DNA from: Candidatus Babelota bacterium
Lineage (GTDB): Bacteria > Babelota > Babeliae > Babelales > JAUPTZ01
Assembly (NCBI GenBank): GCA_030917815.1
Contig: JAUPTZ010000011.1
Coordinates: 1 to 45,296, forward strand
Length of the DNA stretch: 45,296 bases
Reading direction: 5' to 3'
Shown here: one piece after another, positions 8,330-16,342 of the stretch
Numbering within the stretch: the first letter of the stretch is position 1
Layout of the letters: each line of letters opens with the position of its first letter
The notes under the pieces: model-generated
What the model was told of the DNA's origin: nothing
Databases searched by the model: none
The model's input: the letters and a program-made list of their open reading frames with translations, nothing else
Program-made: the position numbers and the translations under genes

Positions 8330-8971
8330 CTACGCACGAGCCGCTTTCTTACGAGCCTCAAGAAGTACTTCTAAGTTTTCTCGCCAAAGATTAAAAGAAA
8401 AGGAACCACCACCACGCCAGTCATACGTCCGATGATTAATAGCATCGCTACGTCTATCTACATCGCCAGCCGATGACTCGATGCGCCGAAAATAGGAAAC
8501 CGCGGCCGCAAGATCGACAAACGTTGCCTGCAGCTCCCCATCGTGATAATGCGTAAACTCCTCTTCGCCTACCGACAATGGACGAGCTTTGGCAAACCAT
8601 GAACTTGACACAGGCTTCTCTATCAACGCCTCGGGGCCAAATTTTTCAGTCACGAGATCTTTTAAGCGATCAACGCCCCATGCAAACGTAAAACTTGATG
8701 GGCGACGATCATACCCATTGTCACTCACCTGATTTATCACAAGCATATCGCGAGCAACTGTCTCAGCCGGCAATTTACTCACGTAAAAATATGCTTCCTT
8801 CAAATCGGTAAATGTACGTTGAGGGTCCCCAGCATGATAATGTATAATTTCATAACACCATACAGCTGGGCCACCTTCTACCCACCTCGTCTCTCCTATC
8901 ACTCTCTGCTCACTCGCAAGTAAACCGACCGATACACATAAAAACCCGATAGCCATACAGTGTTTAAACAT
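8330..8971 (-). CDS. Secreted hypothetical protein with an internal domain duplication
   Basis: From the ATG at 8971 (AGGG 7 bases upstream) the product is 213 residues, with a signal peptide over residues 1-20 (FLCVSVGLLAS). The mature part is two tandem copies of a roughly 75-residue unit. Each has HYHxGxxQxTFxDLxxA near its start, a YF or YV segment, DxxxINxxxxxxYD in the middle, and SFxFxxxxxxLxxLxxxK at the end. This repeat pairing is visible by eye and suggests a small exported repeat domain, perhaps for binding. No known family is recognised. It is co-directional with its exported neighbours, 29 bp from the next start. Confidence 0.7.
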   Translation of the reverse strand: MFKHCMAIGFLCVSVGLLASEQRVIGETRWVEGGPAVWCYEIIHYHAGDPQRTFTDLKEAYFYVSKLPAETVARDMLVINQVSDNGYDRRPSSFTFAWGVDRLKDLVTEKFGPEALIEKPVSSSWFAKARPLSVGEEEFTHYHDGELQATFVDLAAAVSYFRRIESSAGDVDRRSDAINHRTYDWRGGGSFSFNLWRENLEVLLEARKKAARA

Positions 8972-9044
8972 AATCACCCTTTTTATGAACTAAAACAAAC
9001 TCATTATACGCGAGAATGCAAACTGCTCCTCGTACCAAACCTCT

Positions 9045-9878
9045 TTAAAGCGCAGGCCGATCAAGTGAAAGGTTCCATTCATTAGCCATATCATAATCAC
9101 TCCCACCAAACTCCCATGTTAATTGGGGACATACCGGCGTTTGACACACTGGCGCTCGGTACACCGATGCTAAGCGCGCCCTGAGCCGCTCAAGAACAGC
9201 ACACTGCCCCTTCACATAAGAATCGGTCGAGCGATCTAACGCTTTATACACGATTGCGGCATGCTTGGCACCGACCTCCTTCTCGATTTCAACAATCCAA
9301 GAATCGGCATACCCATGTTCTTTAAGAAATGTTATGACCATTTTTTCAGCCGCTTCAAGACACTGCGCACGCAACAGCAACACAACAAGACTTGGTTGCA
9401 TAAGCTGCATCACCGCAGGATTGGAGCGATTACCATGCTCACACAGCGCAGCAACACAAAGATCGATTTCACTCTTAGTACTCACACCACCACGCACCGG
9501 AATAACGCGATGAAACAACGTAACAAGATAGCTGCGTATCGGATCGAAAAAGTCACCATCGTGCGGACCCTTCACACATGGCGCATGTACCGAAGAACAA
9601 AAACAAAGCGCAACAATATCTTGATACAATGGACACAAAGCTGCTTCACGTAGCTCAACGCAGGCAAAGAAATCCTGCAACGAACAAGAAGCTCCATTCA
9701 AATACGCGCGAGTCACAGTGGCCGCCGCCACAAGCCCGCGCTTCCGCAGTTCAGCCTCAATCCGGTCCAACTCTTGAGCAACCTCATCAACCGATTCCAT
9801 ATCGACGGCATCACTCGCCCGCAATTGGAAACCACTCATACAGACCAATACACATAAAATACGTAATAATGAAAACAT
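9045..9878 (-). CDS. Secreted, cysteine-rich hypothetical protein
   Basis: This 277-residue protein has an unknown family. The ATG at 9878 follows a seven-base G tract at a spacing of 4, a ribosome-site style shared with other exported proteins here. Residues 1-21 are a signal peptide (LLRILCVLVCMSGFQLRAS). The mature protein is mostly helical, with more than ten Cys (for example SCSLQDFFACVEL, ALCFCSS, PVCQTPVCPQ). This would suit disulfide-stabilised folding outside the cytoplasm. It is the first gene of the four-gene exported set 9878-6892. Confidence 0.68.
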   Translation of the reverse strand: MFSLLRILCVLVCMSGFQLRASDAVDMESVDEVAQELDRIEAELRKRGLVAAATVTRAYLNGASCSLQDFFACVELREAALCPLYQDIVALCFCSSVHAPCVKGPHDGDFFDPIRSYLVTLFHRVIPVRGGVSTKSEIDLCVAALCEHGNRSNPAVMQLMQPSLVVLLLRAQCLEAAEKMVITFLKEHGYADSWIVEIEKEVGAKHAAIVYKALDRSTDSYVKGQCAVLERLRARLASVYRAPVCQTPVCPQLTWEFGGSDYDMANEWNLSLDRPAL

Positions 9879-9974
9879 ATTGCCCCCCCGAACAATGTAA
9901 AAAAAAGAGACACCCAGGGTAGCAGAATGAACAATAAATGGAAGGGGAGCGCTTTTCCAAAGCCATGCTAAAAG

Positions 9975-10006
9975 AAAAGACCCTGTCTTTTACGACAGGG
10001 TCTTTT
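9975..10006. terminator. Strong intrinsic terminator after tRNA-Met
   Basis: A perfect 13-bp stem pairs AAAAGACCCTGTC (9975-9987) with GACAGGGTCTTTT (9994-10006) around a six-base loop. Minus-strand transcripts leaving the tRNA gene at 10012 meet it at once. It is symmetric enough to work on both strands. Confidence 0.85.
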
Positions 10007-10011
10007 AGATT

Positions 10012-10088
10012 TGGTAGCGGCGCAGGGATTCGAACCCCGGACCTACGGATTATGATTCCGCCGCTCTAACCAGCTGAGCTACGCCGCC
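10012..10088 (-). tRNA. tRNA-Met (CAU), elongator type, CCA encoded
   Basis: The minus strand folds as a full cloverleaf: acceptor GGCGGCG pairs with CGCCGCT (first pair G-U), D-arm GCTC...GAGC, anticodon stem GCGGA/TCCGT with loop ATCATAA giving CAU, and T-arm CGGGG-TTCGAAT-CCCTG. A73 and a genome-encoded CCA (10012-10014) end it. The anticodon arm resembles elongator tRNA-Met more than tRNA-Ile2, but CAU alone cannot exclude a lysidine-modified tRNA-Ile. It lies 9 bp downstream of secD and before a strong terminator, so it may be processed from the secD transcript. Confidence 0.92.
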
Positions 10089-10097
10089 AAAAGATTT

Positions 10098-11717
10098 TTA
10101 GAAGTTGATATTCTTACCACTGCGAAGATCGGTAACCCAGGTAACCGCCGCATGCAAAAAGAAGATGCCTGCAATCAGGGTGGCTAGTATACCAGCCATT
10201 AACGTAACTGCAAAGCCTTTTACTGCTGGTCCACCAAATTTAAATAAAATTAATCCACCCAAGAACGTGGTAATGTTTGAATCGAGAATAACGGTCGTTG
10301 CACCTTTGAAACCCGACTCAACCGCTTGGCGGAACGAAACCCCGTGTTTAAGATCTTCACGGATACCTTCGTAGATCAAAATTGAAGAGTCAATCGCCAT
10401 ACCAATCGTCAACACCATACCGGCAATACCAGGCAATGTTAAAGTTGATTCAAAATAAGAAAGAAAGAGCATAATAAGAAACAAATTGTAAGCAAGCGCC
10501 ATCGTTGCAAGAACACCAAGGATGCGATAATAGAACACACTAAAGAGCAAGACCAACAACAAGCCGATCAAGCAAGCAAGCAATCCACGTTCAATCGAAT
10601 CTTGTCCCAGCGATGCACCAACACGGCTTTCTTGCTCAAAGCTAAGCGGAGCCATTAACGAACCTGAGCGAAGAACCAACGCGAGATCGCGAGCCTCTTC
10701 AGCGCTGTATTGTCCGGTAATGTAGCCGCCTGAACCAATTGCCGCTTCAATAACCGGCGCGGTGTACATAACATTATCAATTACCACACCAAGCTGACGA
10801 CCAATATTATCACCGGTCAAACGCTTAAACTGGGTAGCGCCACTACCATCAAGTGAGAAATCAACTTTCATGCGACCCATTTCGTTGTAGCCCACGCGAG
10901 CATCAACAATATGATCACCGGTAACATCAGGATATGCGGGGACCAAGTACCACGCACCTTCATCACCATGACGACCAGGAACCACCATTTTATCGCTTGG
11001 CAAGTCACCATCAAATTCGTCAAGGAGCGCATCTTTGCTGTGCGCAACTTTTTCAACAATCTTAAATTCAAGCATCGCGGTTTGCGTAATAAGCGCTTTA
11101 ACCCGTGCAGGATCACTCACGCCAGGAAGTTGCACAACGATTTGATGTTCACCATGACGTTGTACGATCAATCCGGATACCCCGAAACCGTTCAACCGAT
11201 TGGTCAATACGCTCACCGCTTGATCAACTACCGACTGACGCATACGCTGTTCATCGGCCGCATTCAAGCCGATCACAACGCTCATGTCGCTTTGCGCTAC
11301 AGAATAGGCATTATTTTTCTTAATCAGATAATAACATGCACTTGCTGCTTCTTCGCTATCAAACGCGTAAGTAAGCTTGCCTTTTGCAAGTACCGCTTTT
11401 GCCGGCGATTTTTTCAGTTCTTTTTTAAATAAAGATTCAAGCTCACGTTGGTCTCTACCAAGTTTATTCTCAATAGCTTTTTCAACGCCAACACTTAAAA
11501 CAAAATAGGTACCACCTTGCAAATCAATACCAAGCTTAATGCGTGGCATATACAACGATTTAAAGAATGTTTTGAAATCACCATTCATCAGAGAACTATA
11601 ACGAGATTGTCCATGCTCTGGAGCTTTAATAGACACGAGGAAATAGCTACCAACTGCAGCGGCTAACATCCACACCACAAACTTCGACGCTATTAAACGG
11701 CTCACATTGGTATTCAT
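10098..11717 (-). CDS. secD: Protein translocase subunit SecD
   Basis: SecD assists SecYEG by using the proton gradient to pull exported proteins forward. The 539-residue protein has an N-terminal membrane helix, the GIDLQGG motif at 63-69, a large periplasmic P1 domain, ALVLRSG, the RVGASLGQDSI entry to the membrane domain, and five more helices. Helix 4 reads GMAIDSSILIYEGIRE: the Asp thought to carry protons is kept, while the usual Asn two residues on is Ser. SecF is normally the next gene or fused; here the next gene is tRNA-Met, so SecF must be elsewhere or absent. The start ATG has AAGGAG 7 bases upstream. Confidence 0.96.
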   Translation of the reverse strand: MNTNVSRLIASKFVVWMLAAAVGSYFLVSIKAPEHGQSRYSSLMNGDFKTFFKSLYMPRIKLGIDLQGGTYFVLSVGVEKAIENKLGRDQRELESLFKKELKKSPAKAVLAKGKLTYAFDSEEAASACYYLIKKNNAYSVAQSDMSVVIGLNAADEQRMRQSVVDQAVSVLTNRLNGFGVSGLIVQRHGEHQIVVQLPGVSDPARVKALITQTAMLEFKIVEKVAHSKDALLDEFDGDLPSDKMVVPGRHGDEGAWYLVPAYPDVTGDHIVDARVGYNEMGRMKVDFSLDGSGATQFKRLTGDNIGRQLGVVIDNVMYTAPVIEAAIGSGGYITGQYSAEEARDLALVLRSGSLMAPLSFEQESRVGASLGQDSIERGLLACLIGLLLVLLFSVFYYRILGVLATMALAYNLFLIMLFLSYFESTLTLPGIAGMVLTIGMAIDSSILIYEGIREDLKHGVSFRQAVESGFKGATTVILDSNITTFLGGLILFKFGGPAVKGFAVTLMAGILATLIAGIFFLHAAVTWVTDLRSGKNINF

Positions 11718-11849
11718 GTACTTCTCCTTGTGTGATTCTTTTTTTAGTAAAAACTTTGGAGTAAAACCTACTCACTCTTAACGAGAGCGCATTTGTACAC
11801 AAAAGTTTTTCTTTTGCACAGCATTTTAAAAACATTTTCTTAGAAGTGG

Positions 11850-12017
11850 CGCACGCTTATAGCGGCGCAGCCAGAGTCCTCCTGCGTACATCCTACGCTC
11901 CGATGGAGCTTTCCACCTGCGCTAAAGCTTCGGCGGACTAACACGGCCAGCTTAGCGGCGCAGCCAGCCGTAGCCTCAACGCAACGAGCCATACGGCGTA
12001 GTTGCGTTGGCGAAGGC
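11850..12017. repeat. Hairpin-rich repeat block next to tRNA-Leu
   Basis: The 300 bp between the secD start and tRNA-Leu contain no plausible gene. TAGCGGCGCAGCCAG-like units occur twice in direct orientation (about 11859 and 11953). Between them is a GCTAAAGCTTCGGCGGAC element of a kind scattered through many bacterial genomes. A long hairpin follows: CCAGCC (11964-11969) and CAACGCAAC (11977-11985) pair with GTTGCGTTG (12001-12009) and GGCTGG (12015-12020). The last arm overlaps the CCA end of tRNA-Leu, so the element abuts the tRNA exactly. Confidence 0.7.
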
Positions 12018-12102
12018 TGGTGCCGAGAGGGGGACTCGAACCCCCATGAGTAACCTCGCTGCCCCCTTAAAGCAGTGCGTCTACCAATTTCGCCATCTCG
12101 GC
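12018..12102 (-). tRNA. tRNA-Leu (AAG), CCA encoded
   Basis: This 85-nt class II tRNA has acceptor GCCGAGA/TCTCGGC, D-arm GCG...CGC with GGTAGA, anticodon stem CTGCT/GGCAG, and loop TTAAGGG. The anticodon is AAG with G37, as expected for CUN-reading leucine tRNAs. A long variable arm (GAG-GTTA-CTC) and T-arm GGGGG-TTCGAGT-CCCCC are present, with A73 and encoded CCA at 12018-12020. Bacteria usually read CUU with GAG; an A at position 34 is uncommon and would normally need deamination to inosine. Confidence 0.9.
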
Positions 12103-12158
12103 ATATATGTCAAATAAAACGGGGTGGGAATGTAACAAACAACCGGAGGGATTGCAAA

Positions 12159-14003
12159 TTATTTTTTTACTAACGCCGCAGCAGGCAGTCCTGCTACCGG
12201 AGCAATCGGCATCGTTGGGCTTAGGATCGTAGCTTTTGCAGCAGGCACTGACGTCGAAGCTTGAGCAGCAACCTCCGGCTCCTGCTTTGCGATACCGCGG
12301 CCAACAGTCGACTTTTCTCTCACCCTAACACCGTATTTCTCGCCGCGCCACCAGGCTACTGTTCGCCCAACAAGACGACGAGAAGCGGCATACAGCTTCC
12401 ATACAAATCGCTTAAAGAGATCAAACCAACTCAGCTCTCGATGCTTACGGTCGTACGCACGCAACGTTTCTTCTTTAATTTTTTCTTTGGTATCAAGCTG
12501 CATAACCCGTTCGGCTTCAAGCCGATCAAGCAACGCCTCTTTCATCTCTATCAATTCACGTTGTTCGGCAAGCGCTTGTACTTTTTCGTATGACTGATTG
12601 CGCTCAACACGAATACGCTCAAGCACCGGATCATCAAGCACAGCTTCAATCCGCTCTTCAGGCACCTGAGCCCCATCGGAAGCGCCACACATATGCATAG
12701 CATAGGCATACAAAGCAGTACCGGTGCACATCATAAAATTGGTCACCGGAGCCAGGGCATCACGTACCGATCCCAAAGTCCCTGCAATGAGCTCATAGGG
12801 TCCCTCAAAAACCGACCCACTGACCAAGTTTTTCCCAAAATCCGGCTTCTTTCTAAATTGTTTTGTTTTTTTTTTGCTCGCATCATCAGGAGAAACGGCA
12901 GCAGCGTCAACCACAATCGGCTTAGGTGCGGCAATCACTTCGCCAGCTTTCGGCGCCGAGACTTTTTTCATAACATCGGCAAGATTAACATTCTTCTTTT
13001 TAAGATCATCAACAATTTTCTTAACCACATCAATCTGTTTTTTAGCATCTCCGATCGCGTCGTCAACCGCCTTTGCTTGCCCCGTAGAGCCAACAATGGC
13101 GGTTTGGGCCGCCGTAACTTTTTCGGCCGTTTGCTTTATCTTATTAAAGATATCGGTAGCCGCTGCCGGATCCAAAGCACTATTGATTTCACCGCGCTGC
13201 GTGCTTATCTGCACCACGCTATCACCAAGTTCAAGTATATAGTCGGAAAGCACTTTAATCGCACTGATAACCGCCGCTTCTTTGCCATGCAACGTTTTCA
13301 TTTCATGATCTAGCTTATCGAGCAGAACCGACTGCTCAGTCACCAGAGATCCTTCGGTGTGATTAGTTGCTTTTTTGTTCGATAGGTCGAGTGCAATCTG
13401 GTCTTTTGCTTCAGAAATACTTTCAGAAACATCACCACGTGTTAAGCCGGAGGCATCATACACACCATCAAGCTCGGCATCAAAGCTCAAATAGGTGTCA
13501 AGACGGGTTGATTTTAGCTGCTCAATGGCGCTTAGCGCGGTTTGCGCTTTTGACTCTTCCGCTTCCGATTTTTCATACATTTCTTTTTGGCTTATCGCAC
13601 CTGCAACGGCAGGAGCCGAAGTAAATAACGGCTTCGCCTCAAGCTCTTGCACCTTAACTGGCGGCACCTCAGGCACCGGTGCAGCAGCTGCCGCAGGCGC
13701 AGGAGTTGGGGCTGGTGTTGCTGGCGCGGCAGGTGCAGAAGTTGACGTTACCGGAGGAGTAGAGGCTGAAGGAGGTGCCACAATGGTTGGCGGTGGTGGT
13801 AACGGCGTTGAACTCGTAGGCGACGGGGACGGTGTTACCGCTGGGGTCGGTGTAACGGCCGCATCGGCCGGCTTACTCCCACTCACCGCAGAATCACCAG
13901 TGGCTAACGATGGTGGCGTAGGAAAGGTAAGCCCATCACCGCGCGCTTCGCCTCCAAGCACACCCATCACACCAATCATCAAGGCCCACAATAAACCGTT
14001 CAT
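12159..14003 (-). CDS. Secreted proline/alanine-rich coiled-coil protein
   Basis: I do not recognise a family. ATG 14003 is preceded by GGAG; the frame extends to 14015 without a better start. The 614-residue product has a signal peptide (1-22), then a P/A/T/S-rich region (about 30-125), long helical coiled-coil segments (about 135-330) rich in E, K, Q and A, a basic stretch KKKTKQFRKK, a short hydrophobic segment near FMMCTGTALYAYAMHMCG (about 425), another E/R-rich coiled coil, and a W-rich basic C-terminal part. The plan resembles a periplasm- or surface-spanning structural protein. It is the last of three co-directional genes of similar character (16309-12159), starting 27 bp after the middle gene. 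Confidence 0.72.
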   Translation of the reverse strand: MNGLLWALMIGVMGVLGGEARGDGLTFPTPPSLATGDSAVSGSKPADAAVTPTPAVTPSPSPTSSTPLPPPPTIVAPPSASTPPVTSTSAPAAPATPAPTPAPAAAAAPVPEVPPVKVQELEAKPLFTSAPAVAGAISQKEMYEKSEAEESKAQTALSAIEQLKSTRLDTYLSFDAELDGVYDASGLTRGDVSESISEAKDQIALDLSNKKATNHTEGSLVTEQSVLLDKLDHEMKTLHGKEAAVISAIKVLSDYILELGDSVVQISTQRGEINSALDPAAATDIFNKIKQTAEKVTAAQTAIVGSTGQAKAVDDAIGDAKKQIDVVKKIVDDLKKKNVNLADVMKKVSAPKAGEVIAAPKPIVVDAAAVSPDDASKKKTKQFRKKPDFGKNLVSGSVFEGPYELIAGTLGSVRDALAPVTNFMMCTGTALYAYAMHMCGASDGAQVPEERIEAVLDDPVLERIRVERNQSYEKVQALAEQRELIEMKEALLDRLEAERVMQLDTKEKIKEETLRAYDRKHRELSWFDLFKRFVWKLYAASRRLVGRTVAWWRGEKYGVRVREKSTVGRGIAKQEPEVAAQASTSVPAAKATILSPTMPIAPVAGLPAAALVKK

Positions 14004-14030
14004 ACGCTTCTCCAAACTCTACGTTCTTTT

Positions 14031-15110
14031 CTACTTTTTAGACGCCTTTGACTCATGATGACCAGCCATCATTTTTTGAATTGGCACCCAGACCCAAGAC
14101 TTAATTACCTCACCAACATGAGATACCACATGCACGAGCGGAAACGTAAGCTTGCTCCATGAGTGCGAAGAAGATTCTTCTTTCTTTTGACTATTTTTTT
14201 CAAGAACCTCGATACGAGAAGACAACAACGAAACTTCGCTCTTAAGCTTATTAATTGCCTCTTTGAGCGCCTCCGCCTCTGTGTCTTTTTGTTTCACTTC
14301 GGTCACCGATTGAACAACCTTAGCTTCTGTTTTCACAACTGTTTCAACAGCACGATCTTGCTTAACCATTGCTGGTTTAACCGGAGCACTCTCGGTTTTT
14401 TCGGTCTCCATCGAAACTTCGGCCAACGGCTCAAGCTTAATTTCTGGTTCTTCTGGTTCTTCTGGTTCTTGTAGTTTTTCAGCCAATGTCTTTTCAACCG
14501 GCGCTTTTTCAATAACCGATTTTGCGACCGCTAACTTTTCTGGAACTACTGGCTTTTCTGGAACTACTGGCTTTTCTGCAACTACTGGCTTTTCTGCAAG
14601 CGCCGCCACAACAGGCTCAACATTTTTGCTCAAGGCCGCATCAAGAGCTGCTAGCTTGGTTTGCGTATCATGGCTATGAATCGATGGTTCCGACTTTGGA
14701 GTACTTTGTTTTTGTGCAAACATATCGCCGCCAACCGATTTCACTTCGCTTATTGGGCTTTTTTCAACCACCGGTTTTACCGGAATGAGGGGAGCTTTTT
14801 CTTCGAGCTTATCAATACCAAGGCCCAACGACTTTACAGCACCATGTTTTTCGGCAAATTTATCGGTAACAGGAGCTACCGGTAACGGCCTTGCTACCGG
14901 CTTCACTTCGGTAATTTTAACTTCAGCAACAGGATTTGAGATTTCCGCCCCTTTTTCAGCAGAAAACTTATCGCCACCAAGACCTGCTGGTGGGACCGTA
15001 TTCTCTGTGCCAGCCTGAGTTGCTGTATCATCGTGAGAATACAACTGAAAAGATACCACACCAAAAACAATAAAGAGCGTAAAACGCAAGAAAAGACTTA
15101 CTGGTAACAT
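14031..15110 (-). CDS. Secreted repeat/coiled-coil protein with C-terminal WVWVPI motif
   Basis: ATG 15110 is chosen because GGGAG lies 6 bases upstream and a signal peptide follows directly (LPVSLFLRFTLFIVFGVVSFQLYS). The 359-residue product has K/E/P/V-rich low-complexity sequence with repeated EKPVV units and an EPEEPEEPE run, then a coiled coil (about 265-305, ALKEAINKLKSEVSLLSSRI) and a C-terminal segment with WVWVPIQKMMAGH. The upstream neighbour ends with a matching WVWAPIEYVVGLW, so the two share a C-terminal module. Function is unknown; the make-up suggests an exported structural or adhesin-like component. Confidence 0.72.
   Translation of the reverse strand: MLPVSLFLRFTLFIVFGVVSFQLYSHDDTATQAGTENTVPPAGLGGDKFSAEKGAEISNPVAEVKITEVKPVARPLPVAPVTDKFAEKHGAVKSLGLGIDKLEEKAPLIPVKPVVEKSPISEVKSVGGDMFAQKQSTPKSEPSIHSHDTQTKLAALDAALSKNVEPVVAALAEKPVVAEKPVVPEKPVVPEKLAVAKSVIEKAPVEKTLAEKLQEPEEPEEPEIKLEPLAEVSMETEKTESAPVKPAMVKQDRAVETVVKTEAKVVQSVTEVKQKDTEAEALKEAINKLKSEVSLLSSRIEVLEKNSQKKEESSSHSWSKLTFPLVHVVSHVGEVIKSWVWVPIQKMMAGHHESKASKK
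14442..14468 (-). repeat. 9-bp tandem repeat, 3 copies
   Basis: Three perfect head-to-tail copies of TTCTGGTTC on the plus strand encode EPE repeats in the coiled-coil protein. The unit is a multiple of three, so copy changes keep the frame. Confidence 0.85.
14544..14597 (-). repeat. 18-bp tandem repeat, 3 copies
   Basis: Three copies of AACTACTGGCTTTTCTG plus G or C, with a partial fourth at 14532-14543, encode EKPVVP/EKPVVA units. The copies differ at one base, so the array is young and likely variable in copy number without loss of frame. Confidence 0.85.
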
Positions 15111-15187
15111 ACAATCTCCCGATACTAAATACCTATTTAACACCGGAAACCTTAACGTTACTGCTCAAGGAAATGCAATCGTTTTAT

Positions 15188-16309
15188 CTATTTCGCGTTA
15201 GTTTCTTTTTCTGCCACCGGGGCTGCAGCAGGCTCAAGAGCCGGTGCCTCCTCCGCGGTCTCTTCAGAAACCGGCCGCCTTTTGCGACGTTTACGAGTCG
15301 ATTTTTTCGGCATTGGCTCCTGCCACAAACCGACTACATACTCTATTGGTGCCCATACCCAACGCATAACCATATCGGCCAAGCTTTCCTTCTTCACCGA
15401 CTTACGTGAATCCTCTTCTGCCGGCTGTTCTTCGGCCTCAGCAGCCGCTTCTTGAACCACCACATCAAGAACATCTGGCGTTTCTTTCTTACTCAAACGC
15501 AAGGTGCGGTGGGCCACAATTAATCCGCGCTGCTCAAGCGCTTCAACCTGCTTATTAACTTGCTCAAGCTGCTTTTCAATAGTAGCAATAACATTTTTAA
15601 AATCGGCAAAGAGGGTATCATTCAAATATTTTTTAATCGACGTAACTTTATCGGCCAATCCTTGAATGACATACAACGCATCCAATGCCTTTTGATCATT
15701 AATAATCCACCACATTTCATTGAGCTTTTTCGTGCTCTGCGCCGCTGTATCACTGGCATCAGCAATTTGCTTATCAACAATCTTCAACCGCTCACTGAGC
15801 GAACTATCAAGATCGGCAATCGATTTCATATCAAGATTGAACTGCTCAAACTCACGTTCAAGACGTTTTACATCTTGCTCGATAGCTTCAATCTGAACGT
15901 CATAAAAATTTATCGGTGCATCGTCACTCTCGCTACGCTTGCGTGCTGCCGTAATACGGCGCTCTTTTTCTTTTTGCGAATCGGCCTTCAGATCGGCCAC
16001 CAGGGTGCCCATTTTTCCACGAACGAAACCTTTCGTGGCGTAGAATTCATTAATCTTTTTATCAATTTTTTCAAATTCATTAAAAAACTGAGTCCGGGCC
16101 TTTTTTGACGCTTGTGCATCTTTCTGGACCTGCTCATTAAGTGCCTGGGCATCTTTAACAGCAAGCCGTTTTTTTAACCAGTTACCTCGTTCTCCCGGTA
16201 CCGGCTGATTTGCATGTGCATCGGACGGCTGTGTCGATTGCGCAGCGGTTGCGCAATCGACACTCGAAAAACTGTGTAACGCGATAAGAAAAAAAATAAT
16301 CTTCGTCAT
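15188..16309 (-). CDS. Secreted coiled-coil protein with C-terminal WVWAPI motif and basic tail
   Basis: This 373-residue protein has a signal peptide (residues 1-19, IIFFLIALHSFSSVDC). It then carries long E/K/Q/D-rich coiled coils (about 45-270), for example around FEKIDKKINEFYATK and IEAIEQDVKRLEREFEQF. An acidic stretch follows, then a conserved MRWVWAPIEYVVGLW segment near 315, a KKSTRKRRKRR basic patch and a P/A/E-rich tail. The next gene downstream (start 15110, 77 bp gap) carries the same WVWxPI motif, which argues for a shared attachment or assembly partner. No enzyme motif is seen. Confidence 0.73.
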   Translation of the reverse strand: MTKIIFFLIALHSFSSVDCATAAQSTQPSDAHANQPVPGERGNWLKKRLAVKDAQALNEQVQKDAQASKKARTQFFNEFEKIDKKINEFYATKGFVRGKMGTLVADLKADSQKEKERRITAARKRSESDDAPINFYDVQIEAIEQDVKRLEREFEQFNLDMKSIADLDSSLSERLKIVDKQIADASDTAAQSTKKLNEMWWIINDQKALDALYVIQGLADKVTSIKKYLNDTLFADFKNVIATIEKQLEQVNKQVEALEQRGLIVAHRTLRLSKKETPDVLDVVVQEAAAEAEEQPAEEDSRKSVKKESLADMVMRWVWAPIEYVVGLWQEPMPKKSTRKRRKRRPVSEETAEEAPALEPAAAPVAEKETNAK

Positions 16310-16342
16310 CGCTATTTCACATCCCTTATATGGTTACGTACC

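Noticed and set aside
9975-10006. Hairpin as possible regulatory attenuator
   Set aside because: The perfect stem with T-rich flank right after a tRNA is adequately explained as a terminator.
10012-10088. tRNA-Ile2 (lysidine) instead of tRNA-Met
   Set aside because: The anticodon arm GCGGA-ATCATAA-TCCGT fits elongator Met better, though CAU alone is ambiguous.
13495-14058. Plus-strand Gly/Ala-rich ORF opposite the proline-rich gene
   Set aside because: It is the antisense of a repetitive Pro/Ala/Thr coding region, and lacks a start site and a domain.
14532-14597. Short repeated units resembling a CRISPR array
   Set aside because: Units are directly adjacent without spacers and encode in-frame protein repeats.
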